Shown here: one piece after another, positions 38,666 to 48,527 of the stretch
How positions within the stretch are numbered: position 1 is the stretch's first letter
Layout of the letters: each line of letters begins with the position of its first letter
Assembly: GCA_963791295.1 (NCBI GenBank)
Contig: CAWBRY010000001.1
Span: forward strand, 1,426,001 to 1,490,000
Length of the DNA: 64,000 bases
Direction: 5' to 3'
DNA from: CAWBRY01 sp963791295
GTDB lineage: Bacteria > Bacteroidota > Bacteroidia > Chitinophagales > Chitinophagaceae
Program-made: the position numbers and the translations under genes
Notes under the pieces: generated by a model
Told to the model about the DNA's origin: nothing
Seen by the model: the letters and a program-made list of their open reading frames with translations, nothing else
The model's database searches: none

Positions 38666-40330
38666 ATGGATTTCACGAATTTTTCTGTCCCTTATCTCGT
38701 CGATCGCACGCTATGCCAAACGAGTTGCATATTTCTCTATGGAATTCGGCACCCATCAGCCCTTAAAAATTTACAGCGGCGGGCTTGGCTACCTTGCCGG
38801 TTCCCATTTACGAAGCGCCTATGAACTAAGGCAAAACCTGGTCGGCATCGGTATCCTTTGGAAGTACGGATACTATGACCAGGAACGGAACCAGGATCAG
38901 ACTCTCGACGTTGCCTGGAATGAAAAACAATATAGTTTTCTCGAGGATACCGGAATCAAATTTCAGATCACCGTACATGAACACCCCGTCTGGATAAAAG
39001 TTTATTATTTAAATCCACGAGACTTTTAAGACTGCTCCTTTGTTTCTGATGTCAACGGATATTCCGGAAAATGATTATGTATCGCAGACCATCACTCACC
39101 GATTATATGATGCCAATGTCGCCACCAAAGTGGCGCAATTCATTTTATTAGGTGTAGGTGGTGCAAAATTGATGGAAGAGATTGGCTTCAATCCCGATCT
39201 GTATCACTTGAATGAAGCGCATGGCTTTGTCAGCTGCTTTTTATTTATATAATAAATACGGCAGTATCGAAGAAGTGAGAAAGACGATTGGTGTTTACTA
39301 CGCATACTCCGGAAGAAGCCGGCAATGAAAAGCACGACATTTTTCTTTGCCATAAAATGAGTTATTTCTGCGGGTTGAGTGTAGATGAAGTAAAAAAACT
39401 GACGGGCAATGCCCGACAACCAATTCAATCATTCGCTGGCGGCACTTACGGTTTGCGCAACTGGCCAATGGGGTATCAAAACTGCATGGCAGTGGTTTCG
39501 CGGGCTATGTGGAGCAAATATGAAAAGATCTGTCCGATCATTTCCATAACCAATGCACAGAACTGGGGGTATTGGGCGGACAAGCAACTATACAACTTCT
39601 CCGAATCGGGAGATGATGCACGCCTTTGACGACCGAAAAAAATATTTGAAAAAGAGATCTTTTGAAATTGTCGCCGATCAAACTGGGAAAATATTCGATC
39701 CCGAAGTGTTTACTCTCGTGTGGGCGCGACGCTTCGCCGGGTATAAACGAGCAAGTCTTATTACCTCCGATGAGGAACGTTTCAAGAAACTGCTTGCACA
39801 ATAAGAACATCCCATTCAAATCATCTGGGCGGGTAAGCCCTACCCGGTGGATCATCCGGCGATCAGTGAATTCAATCAATTGGTGCATTTAAGTGCTCAC
39901 TATTCAGAATGTTGCTGTGGTGATCGGATATGAATTAACTCTTTCAAAAAGATTGAAACAGGCCGCCGATTGCTGGTTGAATAATCCAAGGGTACCGAGG
40001 GAGGCATCCGGCACGAGCGGAATGACCGCCGCCATGAATGGCGCAGTGAATTTTTCTACTGCCGATGGATGGATACCGGAGTTCATCAATCATGGAAACA
40101 ATGGATTTGTGGTTCCCAAAGCTGACTATGCCAACGATGGCCGTGCACGAACAGGATGAATACGATCTGAACCAGATATACGACATTTTAGAAACAGCAG
40201 ATCCTTCCACTTTATTATGAAGATCACAATGCCTGGCGACAGGTCATGAAAAATGGCATGAAGGACGTTCGATATCCAATTCGACAGCAACCGCATGGCA
40301 CACGAATATTATGACTTGTTGTATAAGTAG
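38666..40330 (+). pseudogene. glgP: Alpha-glucan phosphorylase (GT35), frameshifted
   Basis: Cytoplasmic enzyme releasing glucose-1-phosphate from glycogen or maltodextrin; it belongs to the shorter alpha-glucan phosphorylase type of about 550 residues. Visible: YFSMEFGTHQPLKIYSGGLG and LAGSHLRSAYEL (substrate and phosphate site), NPDLYHLNEAHG, VFTTHTPEEAGNEKHDIF, LVWARRFAGYKRASLI, and the pyridoxal-phosphate region RVPREASGTSGMTAAMNGAV with NFSTADGWIPEF. About seven breaks between ATG 38666 and TAG 40330. It converges on ispH with only 5 bases between the stops. The alpha-amylase gene nearby fits a glycogen-use role. Confidence 0.88.
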
Positions 40331-40344
40331 ATAAGTTATAAGTT
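40331..40344. repeat. Two ATAAGTT heptamers between glgP and ispH stops
   Basis: Perfect tandem ATAAGTT pair immediately after the glgP stop and overlapping the end of ispH. Same unit as at 1290-1317 and 22-35. Confidence 0.5.
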
Positions 40345-41572
40345 TTCCTCTCCGTAAACTTCACTAATATCTTTTGATCCGGGATAAAAACCAACGATCT
40401 TCCTAATGACTCCCTCCACCAATGCATCAGGACAGGAAGCACCACTGGTAATAAGAATTTTTGACGGGAAGTGCTTTCGGAAGATAATTTTTGGTTAGCT
40501 TTTCGTTTTTGTTATGAAAGTCATAGTGAAGGATCTCTTTTTCCGAAAGGATCTTGTCTTCCTGGTTAATGAAATACGTCGGCAGTTTTTCTTCGCACAG
40601 CTCTACCAGATGGGAAGTATTAGATGAATTATATCCTCCTACGACGATGGCGATGTCAGCTTCGGTTTCCAGCATTATTTACAGACGGCTCTGGTTATCA
40701 TGTGTTGCATAGCACAACGTATCCCTTGTATCGGCAAAATGTTGTTCCACATTCGCCGGTGCAAGTTCCGGTATTTACTTGATCATGGCTTCCTTCAAAA
40801 GGTCGGCAATCGCCTGCGTATCGCTGGCCAGCATCGTGGTTTGATTTACCACTCCAATTCTTTGCAAATCCTTTTCTACATCAAATCCATTCTGAATACT
40901 GGCCTTTGAATTCATCATAGAAGTCGGACGGCGATCTCTCTCCCCTGATATATAGTCGTTAAGGCCCTTGCTTCCTCCAAATCCTTGACAACAACTGAAG
41001 GAGCATTTGCAGAAGCATGAGAAAAAGTAGCTCTCGTTTCCTCGTGACCCGGCTTACCATGTATAATAATGGTATAGTCATTTTTGGCGATCGCTTCACT
41101 GCGGTTCCATACTTTTTCTACAAAAGGACAGGTGGTATTGTATTTTTCAGTCTGGATCCCAATATTGTTTAGTCTTTCTTCAATCTCCAGTGTCGTCCCA
41201 AATGCCGGGATCAATACGATATCGATCTTTGCTAATTCATCAAATGGAATTAACTGTTTGCCATAAGTATCCTGTAAAAAATGAATACCATGTGCCTGCA
41301 GATCCGCATTTACCTGGGGATTATGGATCATTTCACTCAGTAAGAATATTCTCTTGCCCGGATTTTCTTCAACCGTTTGAAAGGCGATTTCGATGGCATT
41401 TTCCACTCCATAACAAAATCCAAAGTGCCGCGCAAGAAATATCCGCACGGGCCCAAAATCAAGCAGGGTAGGAGAAAGGTCCTTTTTCATCTTATCCAGT
41501 GTCCTTCCTCCTCTTTTTGATAGCAGAGATCAGCGGACTTCGATAAATAATCGGGACCTCAAAACTTTTCAT
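40336..41572 (-). pseudogene. ispH: 4-hydroxy-3-methylbut-2-enyl diphosphate reductase, frameshifted
   Basis: Last enzyme of the MEP isoprenoid pathway, a [4Fe-4S] protein. The main frame (41490 to 40915) has FLARHFGFCYGVENAIEIAF, EMIHNPQVNADLQAHGI and TTCPFVEKVWNR, giving iron-sulphur cysteines and the substrate His. The family's N-terminal extension is present in another frame from ATG 41572 (MKSFEVPIIYRSPLISAIKK), joined to LDKMKKDLSP by one base near 41495. The C-terminal third (40336-40915) is in several frames: IGVVNQTTMLASDTQAIADL, then the C-terminal SGASCPDALVEGVIRK-like region. Joined length is about 410 residues. Usually essential, so the breaks are likely errors. Confidence 0.88.
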
Positions 41573-41576
41573 TTTG

Positions 41577-41584
41577 CAAAGATA
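41577..41584 (-). promoter_or_regulatory. -7 element directly before ispH
   Basis: On the minus strand TATCTTTG, then four bases (CAAA), then the ATG at 41572. No clear -33 element at the usual distance. It suggests a leaderless or nearly leaderless ispH transcript, as at ribBA. Confidence 0.45.
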
Positions 41585-41666
41585 GTTTGATCCCGATGTT
41601 TTCTTAATCCATAGATTCTTTGTGTATCTTTTGCCGTCGTTAAAATAACCGAAAAGATAAACAGGA

Positions 41667-42961
41667 ATGGCTAAGATCTTCAAACCACCGCATTGGTTGA
41701 ACAGCACAAATATCTACGAGGTGAACATTCGTCAATATACAGAGGAGGGGACATTTAAGGCGTTTTCAAAGCATTTGAGAAGGTTGAGAAAATGGGCATT
41801 TCATGTTCTCTGGTTTATGCCAGTTACTCCCATTTCCCAAAAACATCAGGAAAGGGTCGTTGGGGAGTTATTATGCCTGCTCAGACTATACATCGATCAA
41901 CCCGGAGTTCGGGACTCTCACCGATTTCAAAAAACTTGTAACGAATGCGCATGACTTGGGATTTAAAGTGATCATCGACTGGGTAGCCAATCATACCGGT
42001 TGGGATCATCATTGGACACTCGAGCATCCCGGACTATTACCAAAGGATCCGGACACGCATGATTTTAAAATGGCGAGTGGAATGGAAGACATTATCGAGT
42101 TGGAATTCGACAATCGGGCGATGCGACACGAGCATGATCAATGCCATGCAATATTGGGTAAAAGAATGCGATATTGATGGGTTTCGTTGTGATCTGGCCT
42201 TTTGGGTTACGGTTGATTTTTGGCTGGAAGCGAGGAGAGAATTGGAGGCATTGCGACATCTTATTCTGGTTAGGCGAATTTGATGAGTTGGAAACATCCC
42301 GCCTATGGCGAAGTATTTGATGCGAGTTACTCCTGGAAGTGGATGCACGAAACGGAAGACTTTTATAAGAAGCACCGGCAAATGGATGTTCTATATCAGC
42401 TATTGCTAAACTATGATCGGCTTGGCAATCCTTGTGTTCGCGCCTGGTTCACGAGCAATCACGATGAGAATAGCTGGAATGGTACGGAATATGAGAAGTA
42501 TGGCAATATGGCTGAGGCATTGGCTGTATTTAGTTGCACCTGGAAAGGAATTCCGTTGATCTATTCAGGACAAGAATTACCATTGAAAACGCAGCGCCTG
42601 AAATTTTTTGACAGGGATCCGATTCCCTGGACTTCTGCATTTCACATGAATGATTTTTACAAAACGCTTTTGCAACTTCATTTCCGTCATCCAGCTTTGG
42701 CTGCCGTCGATTCAACTGTTCATCATTCGCGTATCATGACGAACCGCGATCAGGAGGTGCTGGCATTTTCAAGAAGGAAAGAAAAAAGAGAAGTCCTGGT
42801 CTTCTTGAATTTTTCGGCTCAGACAAATTGCACAGCTTGTCATTCTCGATGAAGGATTGCGGGGTCAGTTTAAGAATACATTTTCAAATGAACTCATGGA
42901 ACTCGGTACTGGAACTATTATTGAGTTAGAAGCATGGGGATATTTGGTTTTTGAAAAATAA
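41667..42961 (+). pseudogene. GH13 alpha-amylase-type glycoside hydrolase, frameshifted
   Basis: Alpha-glucan hydrolase or transglycosylase of family GH13, about 430 residues when joined. All four conserved regions can be read: DWVANHTGWDH (region I), DGFRCDLAFWV (region II, nucleophile Asp), WLGEFDE (region III, acid/base Glu, across a break near 42275) and FTSNHDENSW (region IV). N-terminus WLNSTNIYEVNIRQYTEEG is typical. No signal peptide is seen, so a cytoplasmic maltodextrin role is likely. Breaks lie near 41775, 41860, 42120, 42275 and 42840. It ends at a terminator. Confidence 0.85.
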
Positions 42962-42971
42962 AAAAACAAAA

Positions 42972-43004
42972 AAGACCGCTGCGAATGATCGAGCGGTCTT
43001 TTGA
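42972..43004. terminator. Bidirectional intrinsic terminator
   Basis: AAGACCGCT (42972-42980) pairs with AGCGGTCTT (42992-43000) around an 11-nt loop, with A-rich DNA on the left and TTTT on the right. It serves the convergent amylase and Do-type protease genes. Confidence 0.8.
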
Positions 43005-43021
43005 AAAAATTTACAATGATT

Positions 43022-44519
43022 TTATTCATCATCCAGGTTGAGTGGATAGCGATATACGCCTTCATTGCCCGGATAGATCCCATCGAGTTGAATACTTTCT
43101 CCTTTCAGGCTTCCCAACGCTCTTCTCAATTCATCGGTATTGGAAATATCCATTCCATTGACACTGGTAATAATAAATCCTTCCTGCATGCGGGTTCTGC
43201 CAATAGGGCTATCTTTTTTAATCGATTTTACTACAATACCGCCATCAATGCCGTATTGCTCAGCTTTTTTCTTATCGACGGTTGCCATTTCAGCTCCTAA
43301 TTTCTCATCCAAACCTGTGGAAGCCACCTCGTCGTAGGTACCGGTCTTTGACGTCAGGGTTGCTGTCGCATCATATTCTTTACCATCCCTCCTATAGGTT
43401 ATTTTGATCTTATCTCCTGCATTGTAAGACGCAACTGTACCTTGCAATTCTGTCCATGAATTAATAGGAACATCATTGATCCTGGTTACAATATCTCCTT
43501 TTTTCAAACCTATTTCCGAAGCCGCGCCGTCTTTAGCGACATTTCCTATATGTGCGCCATCTCCCGCATCAAATCTTTCTTCGGAGGCGGATATACCCAG
43601 GTAGGGTCTTTTTACATCTCCATATTTAATAAGGTCATTGACAATCTTTTTGACCAGGTTTACGGGGATTGCAAACGAATAGCCGGCATATGTTCCGCTG
43701 GGGGCAAGAATAGCTGAGTTAATTCCAATAAGCTGACCATCCGTATTGATCAATGCACCACCACTGTTACCCTGGTTAACGGCCGCATCTGTTTGGATAA
43801 ACGACTCGATCGGTGTCTGGCTTTGACGGCCATTGATTCCAATCGACCGTCCTTTCGCACTCACGATGCCGGCAGTGACGTCGTTTCCAACGTAAGAGGA
43901 TAACCGACTGCTAGTACCCATTGTCCCAGTTTTACATTGTCAGAATTTCCATAAATGAGGAATGGGAAGACCGGTGCCATCAATCTTTAATACTGCGATA
44001 TCGCTACTTGGATCGCTGCCGATCACTTTTGCTTTATAATGTTTTCTTATTATTCAGCATGACAGTGATTTCATCTGCTACACCGGTACTGCCGTCTGAA
44101 ACAACGTGATTATTGGTCACGATATAGCCATCTTCACTGATGATCACTCCACTTCCTGATGCTCTTTGCTCAGGTTGCATCTGTGGCGAATTATTAAAAA
44201 ATTGGTCAAACCAATCTTCCATGCTGTTGCCGCGGGTGCGGGGAAGCTGGTTACTTATTTTTTTCGCGGGGATTTTTGTCTTAATGTGCACGACAGCTGG
44301 AACTGCGGTTCCGGCAGCTTTGGTAAAATCGATTGGTTCGCCACTACCTGCCAACGTTGTCCAAAGAAGCCCGCATAATTGCCAGGGATCTTTCCTTCGG
44401 CCGATTGTACAAACGCCGTTACCGTTCGCGCTAGAAGAATACTTGCCATATATCCACACAGTTCCGCTGGCTGAAAGAGCGCTCACTGCAACGACGAGTA
44501 AAAATTGTTTCCATTTCAT
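43022..44519 (-). pseudogene. Do/DegP-type periplasmic serine protease, frameshifted
   Basis: Envelope quality-control protease/chaperone, about 498 residues. Signal anchor MKWKQFLLVVAVSALSASGT; the protease domain shows GSGVIISEDGYIVTNNHVV (catalytic His), the SDIAVLKI region with the catalytic Asp (read across the break at 43930-44030) and QGNSGGALINTDGQLIG (catalytic Ser). A first PDZ domain follows (IGNVAKDGAASEIGLKKGDI) and a second (GIVVKSIKKDSPIGRTRMQE). The main break is near 43925-44035, with two more near 44345 and 44410 in the N-terminal linker. Confidence 0.87.
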
Positions 44520-44704
44520 GGGTTATATCCAATTTAATTTATTGAATAAATCATTTTTATCTTAAAGTCCAACATACAAAATAACGAATAGCCTGGGTGT
44601 TTAAAGAACCGCCGGTTCAGTTTAACAAATCATTTACTAAGACTCTTCGTATTTCGCAGCAATTGTAAATTTATTAAGATTTAAGTTCAAACAAAAGCAA
44701 AGTT

Positions 44705-45726
44705 TTAAAGGCCGGCCAGGAAGTTCAGCGTATTTACGCCATCGGCATAATCTTCCAATTCCGGGTTTTGAGCCCTTACCAAAAGGAACAAAATCCTTGC
44801 CGACTATGCATTGTAACTCAACAGATTCTCTCAATGATCTACCAATAGAGCCGGTCTGTCATCATAAAATTCGTAGTTCAATTGGCTGATGGGAGAAAAA
44901 ATTGAAGGCTCTTCCACCAGTAACACGGATCCATTAGACATATAAACTTTTTTGTTTAGCAGGAGCAAGGCCAGATTATAATCATAGTTGTTTTTATACT
45001 TGTAAATGTTCGATCAGCCCATCATATTTCTTAAATGCCGATAGCAGTGGCAATAAAATCATATTGCCGGCGGTACATACAACTTAGTCACATTCCTGCA
45101 GCCGAGTCCAAAATATAAATAAACATCATCCGCTAGCCTTTCCAGATCTTCTTTCGTTTCTGTCCCGGTTAGGACGGCGACAGAGGTGCGGTTCCGTCGG
45201 ATGATATGCGGATATTTCCCGAAATAATATTCAAAATAGCGCGATGAATTGTTACTGCCTGTCGCGATATATGCATCGCAATCTTTCAGTATATCTTCAA
45301 ACCGTATGAAATTCGTTTATGTCTGCATCCCATTCAATCAATTTTTCTGATCAAGTGCCTGATCAGGGCCTGGTCTTTGGAGGATGGCTTGACGCGAGCT
45401 ATATGTCCAGAAATAAATACGCATAGCCAATCATGAAAGCCGACGAGAGGAATATTTCCCGCCATGACAAGACCTATTTCCTTTGTTGAAACAGGTTTTT
45501 GAAGAAGATGGAGAAAAAAGTGCCTGAGTTAATGATCCATTTTTCGAGGGCTGCTTTTTGCAGAAATGAAGATGCAATAGTATTGGTCGCGAGCTCGACA
45601 AATTCGGGTATGAACCAACGGATTTTCAGCAGTCGCTTCAGCTTTAGCTTCCTTCCATTCCTCTTCGTTTGACAAAATATAATCGCCCAATCTGACTAAT
45701 AAATCAATACGATGTTGTAAATTCAT
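44705..45726 (-). pseudogene. LuxC-like acyl-CoA reductase, frameshifted
   Basis: Predicted NAD(P)H-dependent acyl-CoA reductase (LuxC family, aldehyde-dehydrogenase fold). ATG 45726 gives MNLQHRIDLLVRLGDYILSN. Joined frames read GFHDWLCVFISGHIARVKPS, CDAYIATGSNNSSRYFEYYF, RRNRTSVAVLTGTETKEDLE and LGCRNVTKLYVPAGY, where the Cys of GCRNV is the likely acyl-binding nucleophile. The C-terminus is NTLNFLAGL before TAA at 44705-44707. Joined length is about 340 residues, normal for Bacteroidota members. At least six breaks. Divergent from a ferredoxin gene, a recurrent arrangement that suggests the ferredoxin may serve it. Confidence 0.8.
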
Positions 45727-45744
45727 TCCTGTCCAGTATTTTTG
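45715..45744 (+). promoter_or_regulatory. Promoter for the ferredoxin gene
   Basis: TTG at 45715-45717, a 19-nt spacer, TATTTTTG at 45737-45744. It gives a leader of about 35 bases. The -33 part overlaps the first codons of the divergent acyl-CoA reductase gene. Confidence 0.5.
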
Positions 45745-45783
45745 TATTACAAAAGTAACTATCAACTATTTAACCTAAGTTTT

Positions 45784-46132
45784 ATGGCAATCAAGATCAC
45801 CGAAGAATGCATAAACTGCGGGGCCTGCGAACCGGAATGCCCCAACAATGCGATTTATGAAGGAGGAGTGGAATGGGCTGTTTCAGACGGCACTTCCGTA
45901 AAGGGATCTTTTACACTCGCTAGACGGATCTGTTGTAGATGCGGATCAAAAAAATCCACCCGTGAGTAATGATATTTACTATATCACTCCCAATAAATGT
46001 ACTGAATGCCAGGGATTTCATGAAGAACCGCAGTGTGCTGCAGTTTGCCCGGTTGATTGTTGTGTTCCTGATGAAATGTATAAGGAGACAGTAGAGCAAT
46101 TATTGGCTAAAAAAGAAAAATTGCACATGTGA
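45784..46132 (+). pseudogene. 2[4Fe-4S] ferredoxin, one frameshift
   Basis: Small electron carrier of about 116 residues. The first cluster motif is CINCGACEPECP near residue 10; the second is CTECQGFHEEPQCAAVCPVDCC in the distal frame. The first frame stops at 45969 in the segment that should read DGSVVDADQKNPPVSNDIYY; a one-base shift near 45915 restores it to TGA 46132. The C-terminal helix ETVEQLLAKKEKLHM is complete. This extended-loop ferredoxin type is common in Bacteroidota and is found beside the acyl-CoA reductase. Confidence 0.87.
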
Positions 46133-46274
46133 TCGTGTGTCTGGGATGTGCATAAGTTGTCCCTCAATTTAGACCAGTAATTAAATTTATTTTTTTAACT
46201 TACAAGTATATCTCAATGATATACGGCAACATTGCAGTTGCCCAAGCAGTGGCGGGTGATATTTCCCGTCGTAA

Positions 46275-46304
46275 AAAGGTGAAGGAGAAACGGCCTTCAC
46301 CTTT
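46275..46304 (+). terminator. Intrinsic terminator between ferredoxin and ddl
   Basis: AAAGGTGAAGG (46275-46285) pairs over 11 bp with CCTTCACCTTT (46294-46304) around an 8-nt loop; a mixed T-rich tail (CTTATTTC) follows. The rest of 46133-46408 holds only AT-rich DNA and a 47-codon open frame (46216-46359) I could not support as a gene. Confidence 0.6.
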
Positions 46305-46408
46305 CTTATTTCACCCTTCTTTGTTAATCCAATCAGCTACAAAGGGTTGGACATCTTGATTTTTTCTGCAATATTTGCACATCAATCCCGCACCCTGCGG
46401 AACCAAAA

Positions 46409-47400
46409 ATGATGAAGAAAAACATAGCTTTGGTGACCGGTGGTTTTTCAGGCGAGGCAGTCATCTCCTATAAGAGTGCTATTACTATCGACAAGAACCT
46501 GGACAGAGATCATTTCAATGTATATAAGATCGATATAAACCCGGAGGGCTGGTATCATGAGTTGAGTGACGGAAACAGGATCGAAATTGATAAAAATGAT
46601 TTTTCTCTGCGCTTAGCCAACAAAAAAATGAACTTTGATGCCGTTTTTATTGGGATGCACGGCACTCCAGGCGAGGATGGAAAACTTCAGGGTTATTTTG
46701 ATACATTAAAAATCCCTTATACCGGCTGCGATGCGGCCACTTCGGCCATTACATTTAACAAACGTTATGCGACAGCCGTCGCTGCCACGGGCGGCATTTC
46801 GGTGGCGCGCTCCGAAGTCCTGATCAAGGACAGATTCAACAGTCCCGATGAGATTGCCGCCCACCTGAAATTCCCTGTTTTCATCAAGCCCAATAACGGA
46901 GGATCCAGCATAGGCATGTCCAAAGTGGACAAACCCTCCGATGAATTAGGATATGCCATCGAGAAGGCTTTCAAGGAAGATGACCAGGTGTTGGTGGAAG
47001 AAATGATACAGGGTAGAGAGTTCACTGTAGGTGTCTTCAGAACAAAAGGCAGGATCATTGTCCTGCCCATCACCGAAGTGCGGGCGAATTCCGATAAGGC
47101 TTTTTTTGACTTTGAAGCAAAGTACCAGGGTAAATCCACCGAGACGACGCCTGCAGAAATAGATGCAACAAAAGCCGATAAGATCAATAAAGCTGCCGAA
47201 AAAATCTATGCACTATTCAATTGCCGCGGCGTAGTGAGGATCGATTTCATTTACAATGAAGAAGAGGGATGAGCCCTATCATGCTCGAAATAAATACAAT
47301 TCCCGGCCAAAGTGAAGCCAGCATTGTACCTCAGCAGGTGCAAGCAATGGGTTGGAGCCTGAAGGAATTTTATACTAAATTGGTCGAAGAATGTTTTTAG
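46409..47400 (+). pseudogene. ddl: D-alanine--D-alanine ligase, one frameshift
   Basis: Peptidoglycan precursor enzyme of the ATP-grasp fold, about 330 residues. NIALVTGGFSGEAVISYKSA at the N-terminus, FIGMHGTPGEDGKLQGYFD, FPVFIKPNNGGSSIGMSKV (nucleotide lysine), LVEEMIQGREFTVGVF, GVVRIDFIYN and the C-terminal metal/substrate loop MLEINTIPGQSEASIVPQQ. The first frame ends at 47272; the shift near 47265-47280 should restore GEPYMLEINT, and the gene ends at TAG 47398-47400. ATG 46412 is an equal start candidate. The PASTA protein gene follows at 47408, so a cell-wall operon is likely. Confidence 0.9.
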
Positions 47401-47407
47401 GGGGATT

Positions 47408-48202
47408 ATGTTAAAATACATCACTCATCGTCCATTGTGGTTGAATATCCTGACCGGCATTCTGCTGGCAGTCATTATTTTTTCTGTATTCATTCTTTCT
47501 CTCAATTGGTTGACTCATCATGGCAATCCCGCTCCGTGCCTTCGGTCACGGGAAAGAATTTTGAACAGGCAAAGAAGGAGCTGAAGAAATAGGGATTCGA
47601 TGTAGAAATACAGGATTCAATCTATGTAGACACTTTGCCACCGATGGGCGTGATCAAACAGATTCCGGAGGCGGATGAAGTAGTGAAAGAAAACAGGACT
47701 GTCTATCTAGTTGTTAACCGCGCTGTGCCTCCCGTGGTAGAGATGCCCAACCTGATCGGCTATAGTTTCCGGAATGCAGAGATGGTTTTAAAGAATATGG
47801 ATCTGCGAATAGGCGATACGACATTCAAAGCCCGATTTTGCCAGGAATTCGGTGCTCGAACAGCGATATAAAGGTGAGACGATTGTCGCCGGTACGAAGA
47901 TTCGGAAAGGGAGCGAGATTTCACTGGTTTTAGGCGATGGTGTGGGAAGCAGGGAGTTTGCCGTCCCGGTGATTACGGGCATGACTTATGGCGAGGCCAA
48001 GAAATTATTGGAATCGTACGGTATTGGCTTTGCTGTAATCTTGCCCGACCCCGATGTAACTGATACGACCGGCTCCTATATATATTGGCAAAATCCCCAA
48101 CGCTACGATGACGAAAAAAGAGTCCAGCACATTCATGCGGGCCAGACAATGGATGTAAAGCTCCAGGTGGAAAAGCCAGTGAAGGATACAACAGACCTCT
48201 AA
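47408..48202 (+). pseudogene. Membrane-anchored PASTA-domain protein, disrupted
   Basis: About 264 residues: an N-terminal membrane helix (WLNILTGILLAVIIFSVFIL) and three PASTA domains, which bind peptidoglycan fragments in other proteins. Units read VPSVTGKNFEQAKKELKK, VEMPNLIGYSFRNAEMVLKN and VPVITGMTYGEAKKLLESYG. Disruptions: a shift near 47525, an in-frame TAG at 47590-47592 where related units have Gln or Leu (LKK-stop-GFDVEI), and a shift near 47845. It begins 8 bases after ddl and is followed by a rhodanese gene 11 bases later, probably one transcript. Confidence 0.78.
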
Positions 48203-48212
48203 AGATTTTCTT

Positions 48213-48524
48213 ATGGATAATATTGGAGTAGAAGAAGTAAAGGCACGGATGGATGCTGGAGAACAATTACACCTGGTGGATGTCCGGGAGCCACACGAAA
48301 ATGAGGAATTTAATATAGGTGGGATTTTGCTACCACTGGGCTATATACAAGCAATGCAGGTAGATGAGATCGAAGACCTGAAAGACCAGGAAGTGATCTG
48401 CTATTGCCGGAGTGGGAACCGGAGTGGGCAGGCCTGCTCTATCCTGGAAACGATGGGATTTACAAATACAAAAAATCTGACCGGAGGAATGCTTGCATGG
48501 AAGGAGAAATTTGGAGATCAATAA
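48213..48524 (+). CDS. Single-domain rhodanese-like protein
   Basis: 103-residue rhodanese fold with active-site loop CYCRSGNRSGQA (catalytic Cys is the second, near residue 70) and the CH2A-like start HLVDVREPHENEEFNIGG. It may carry sulphur as a persulphide in the cytoplasm; the acceptor is unknown. Frame intact, the only unbroken gene in this stretch. It converges on the TonB receptor gene, whose stop lies 4 bases away. Confidence 0.92.
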   Translation: MDNIGVEEVKARMDAGEQLHLVDVREPHENEEFNIGGILLPLGYIQAMQVDEIEDLKDQEVICYCRSGNRSGQACSILETMGFTNTKNLTGGMLAWKEKFGDQ

Positions 48525-48527
48525 CAT

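Noticed and set aside
46216..46359. 47-codon open frame (MIYGNIAVAQAVAGDISRRK...) between ferredoxin and ddl
   Set aside because: An 11-bp terminator hairpin lies inside it and no family resemblance was found; could be a real small protein but not supported.
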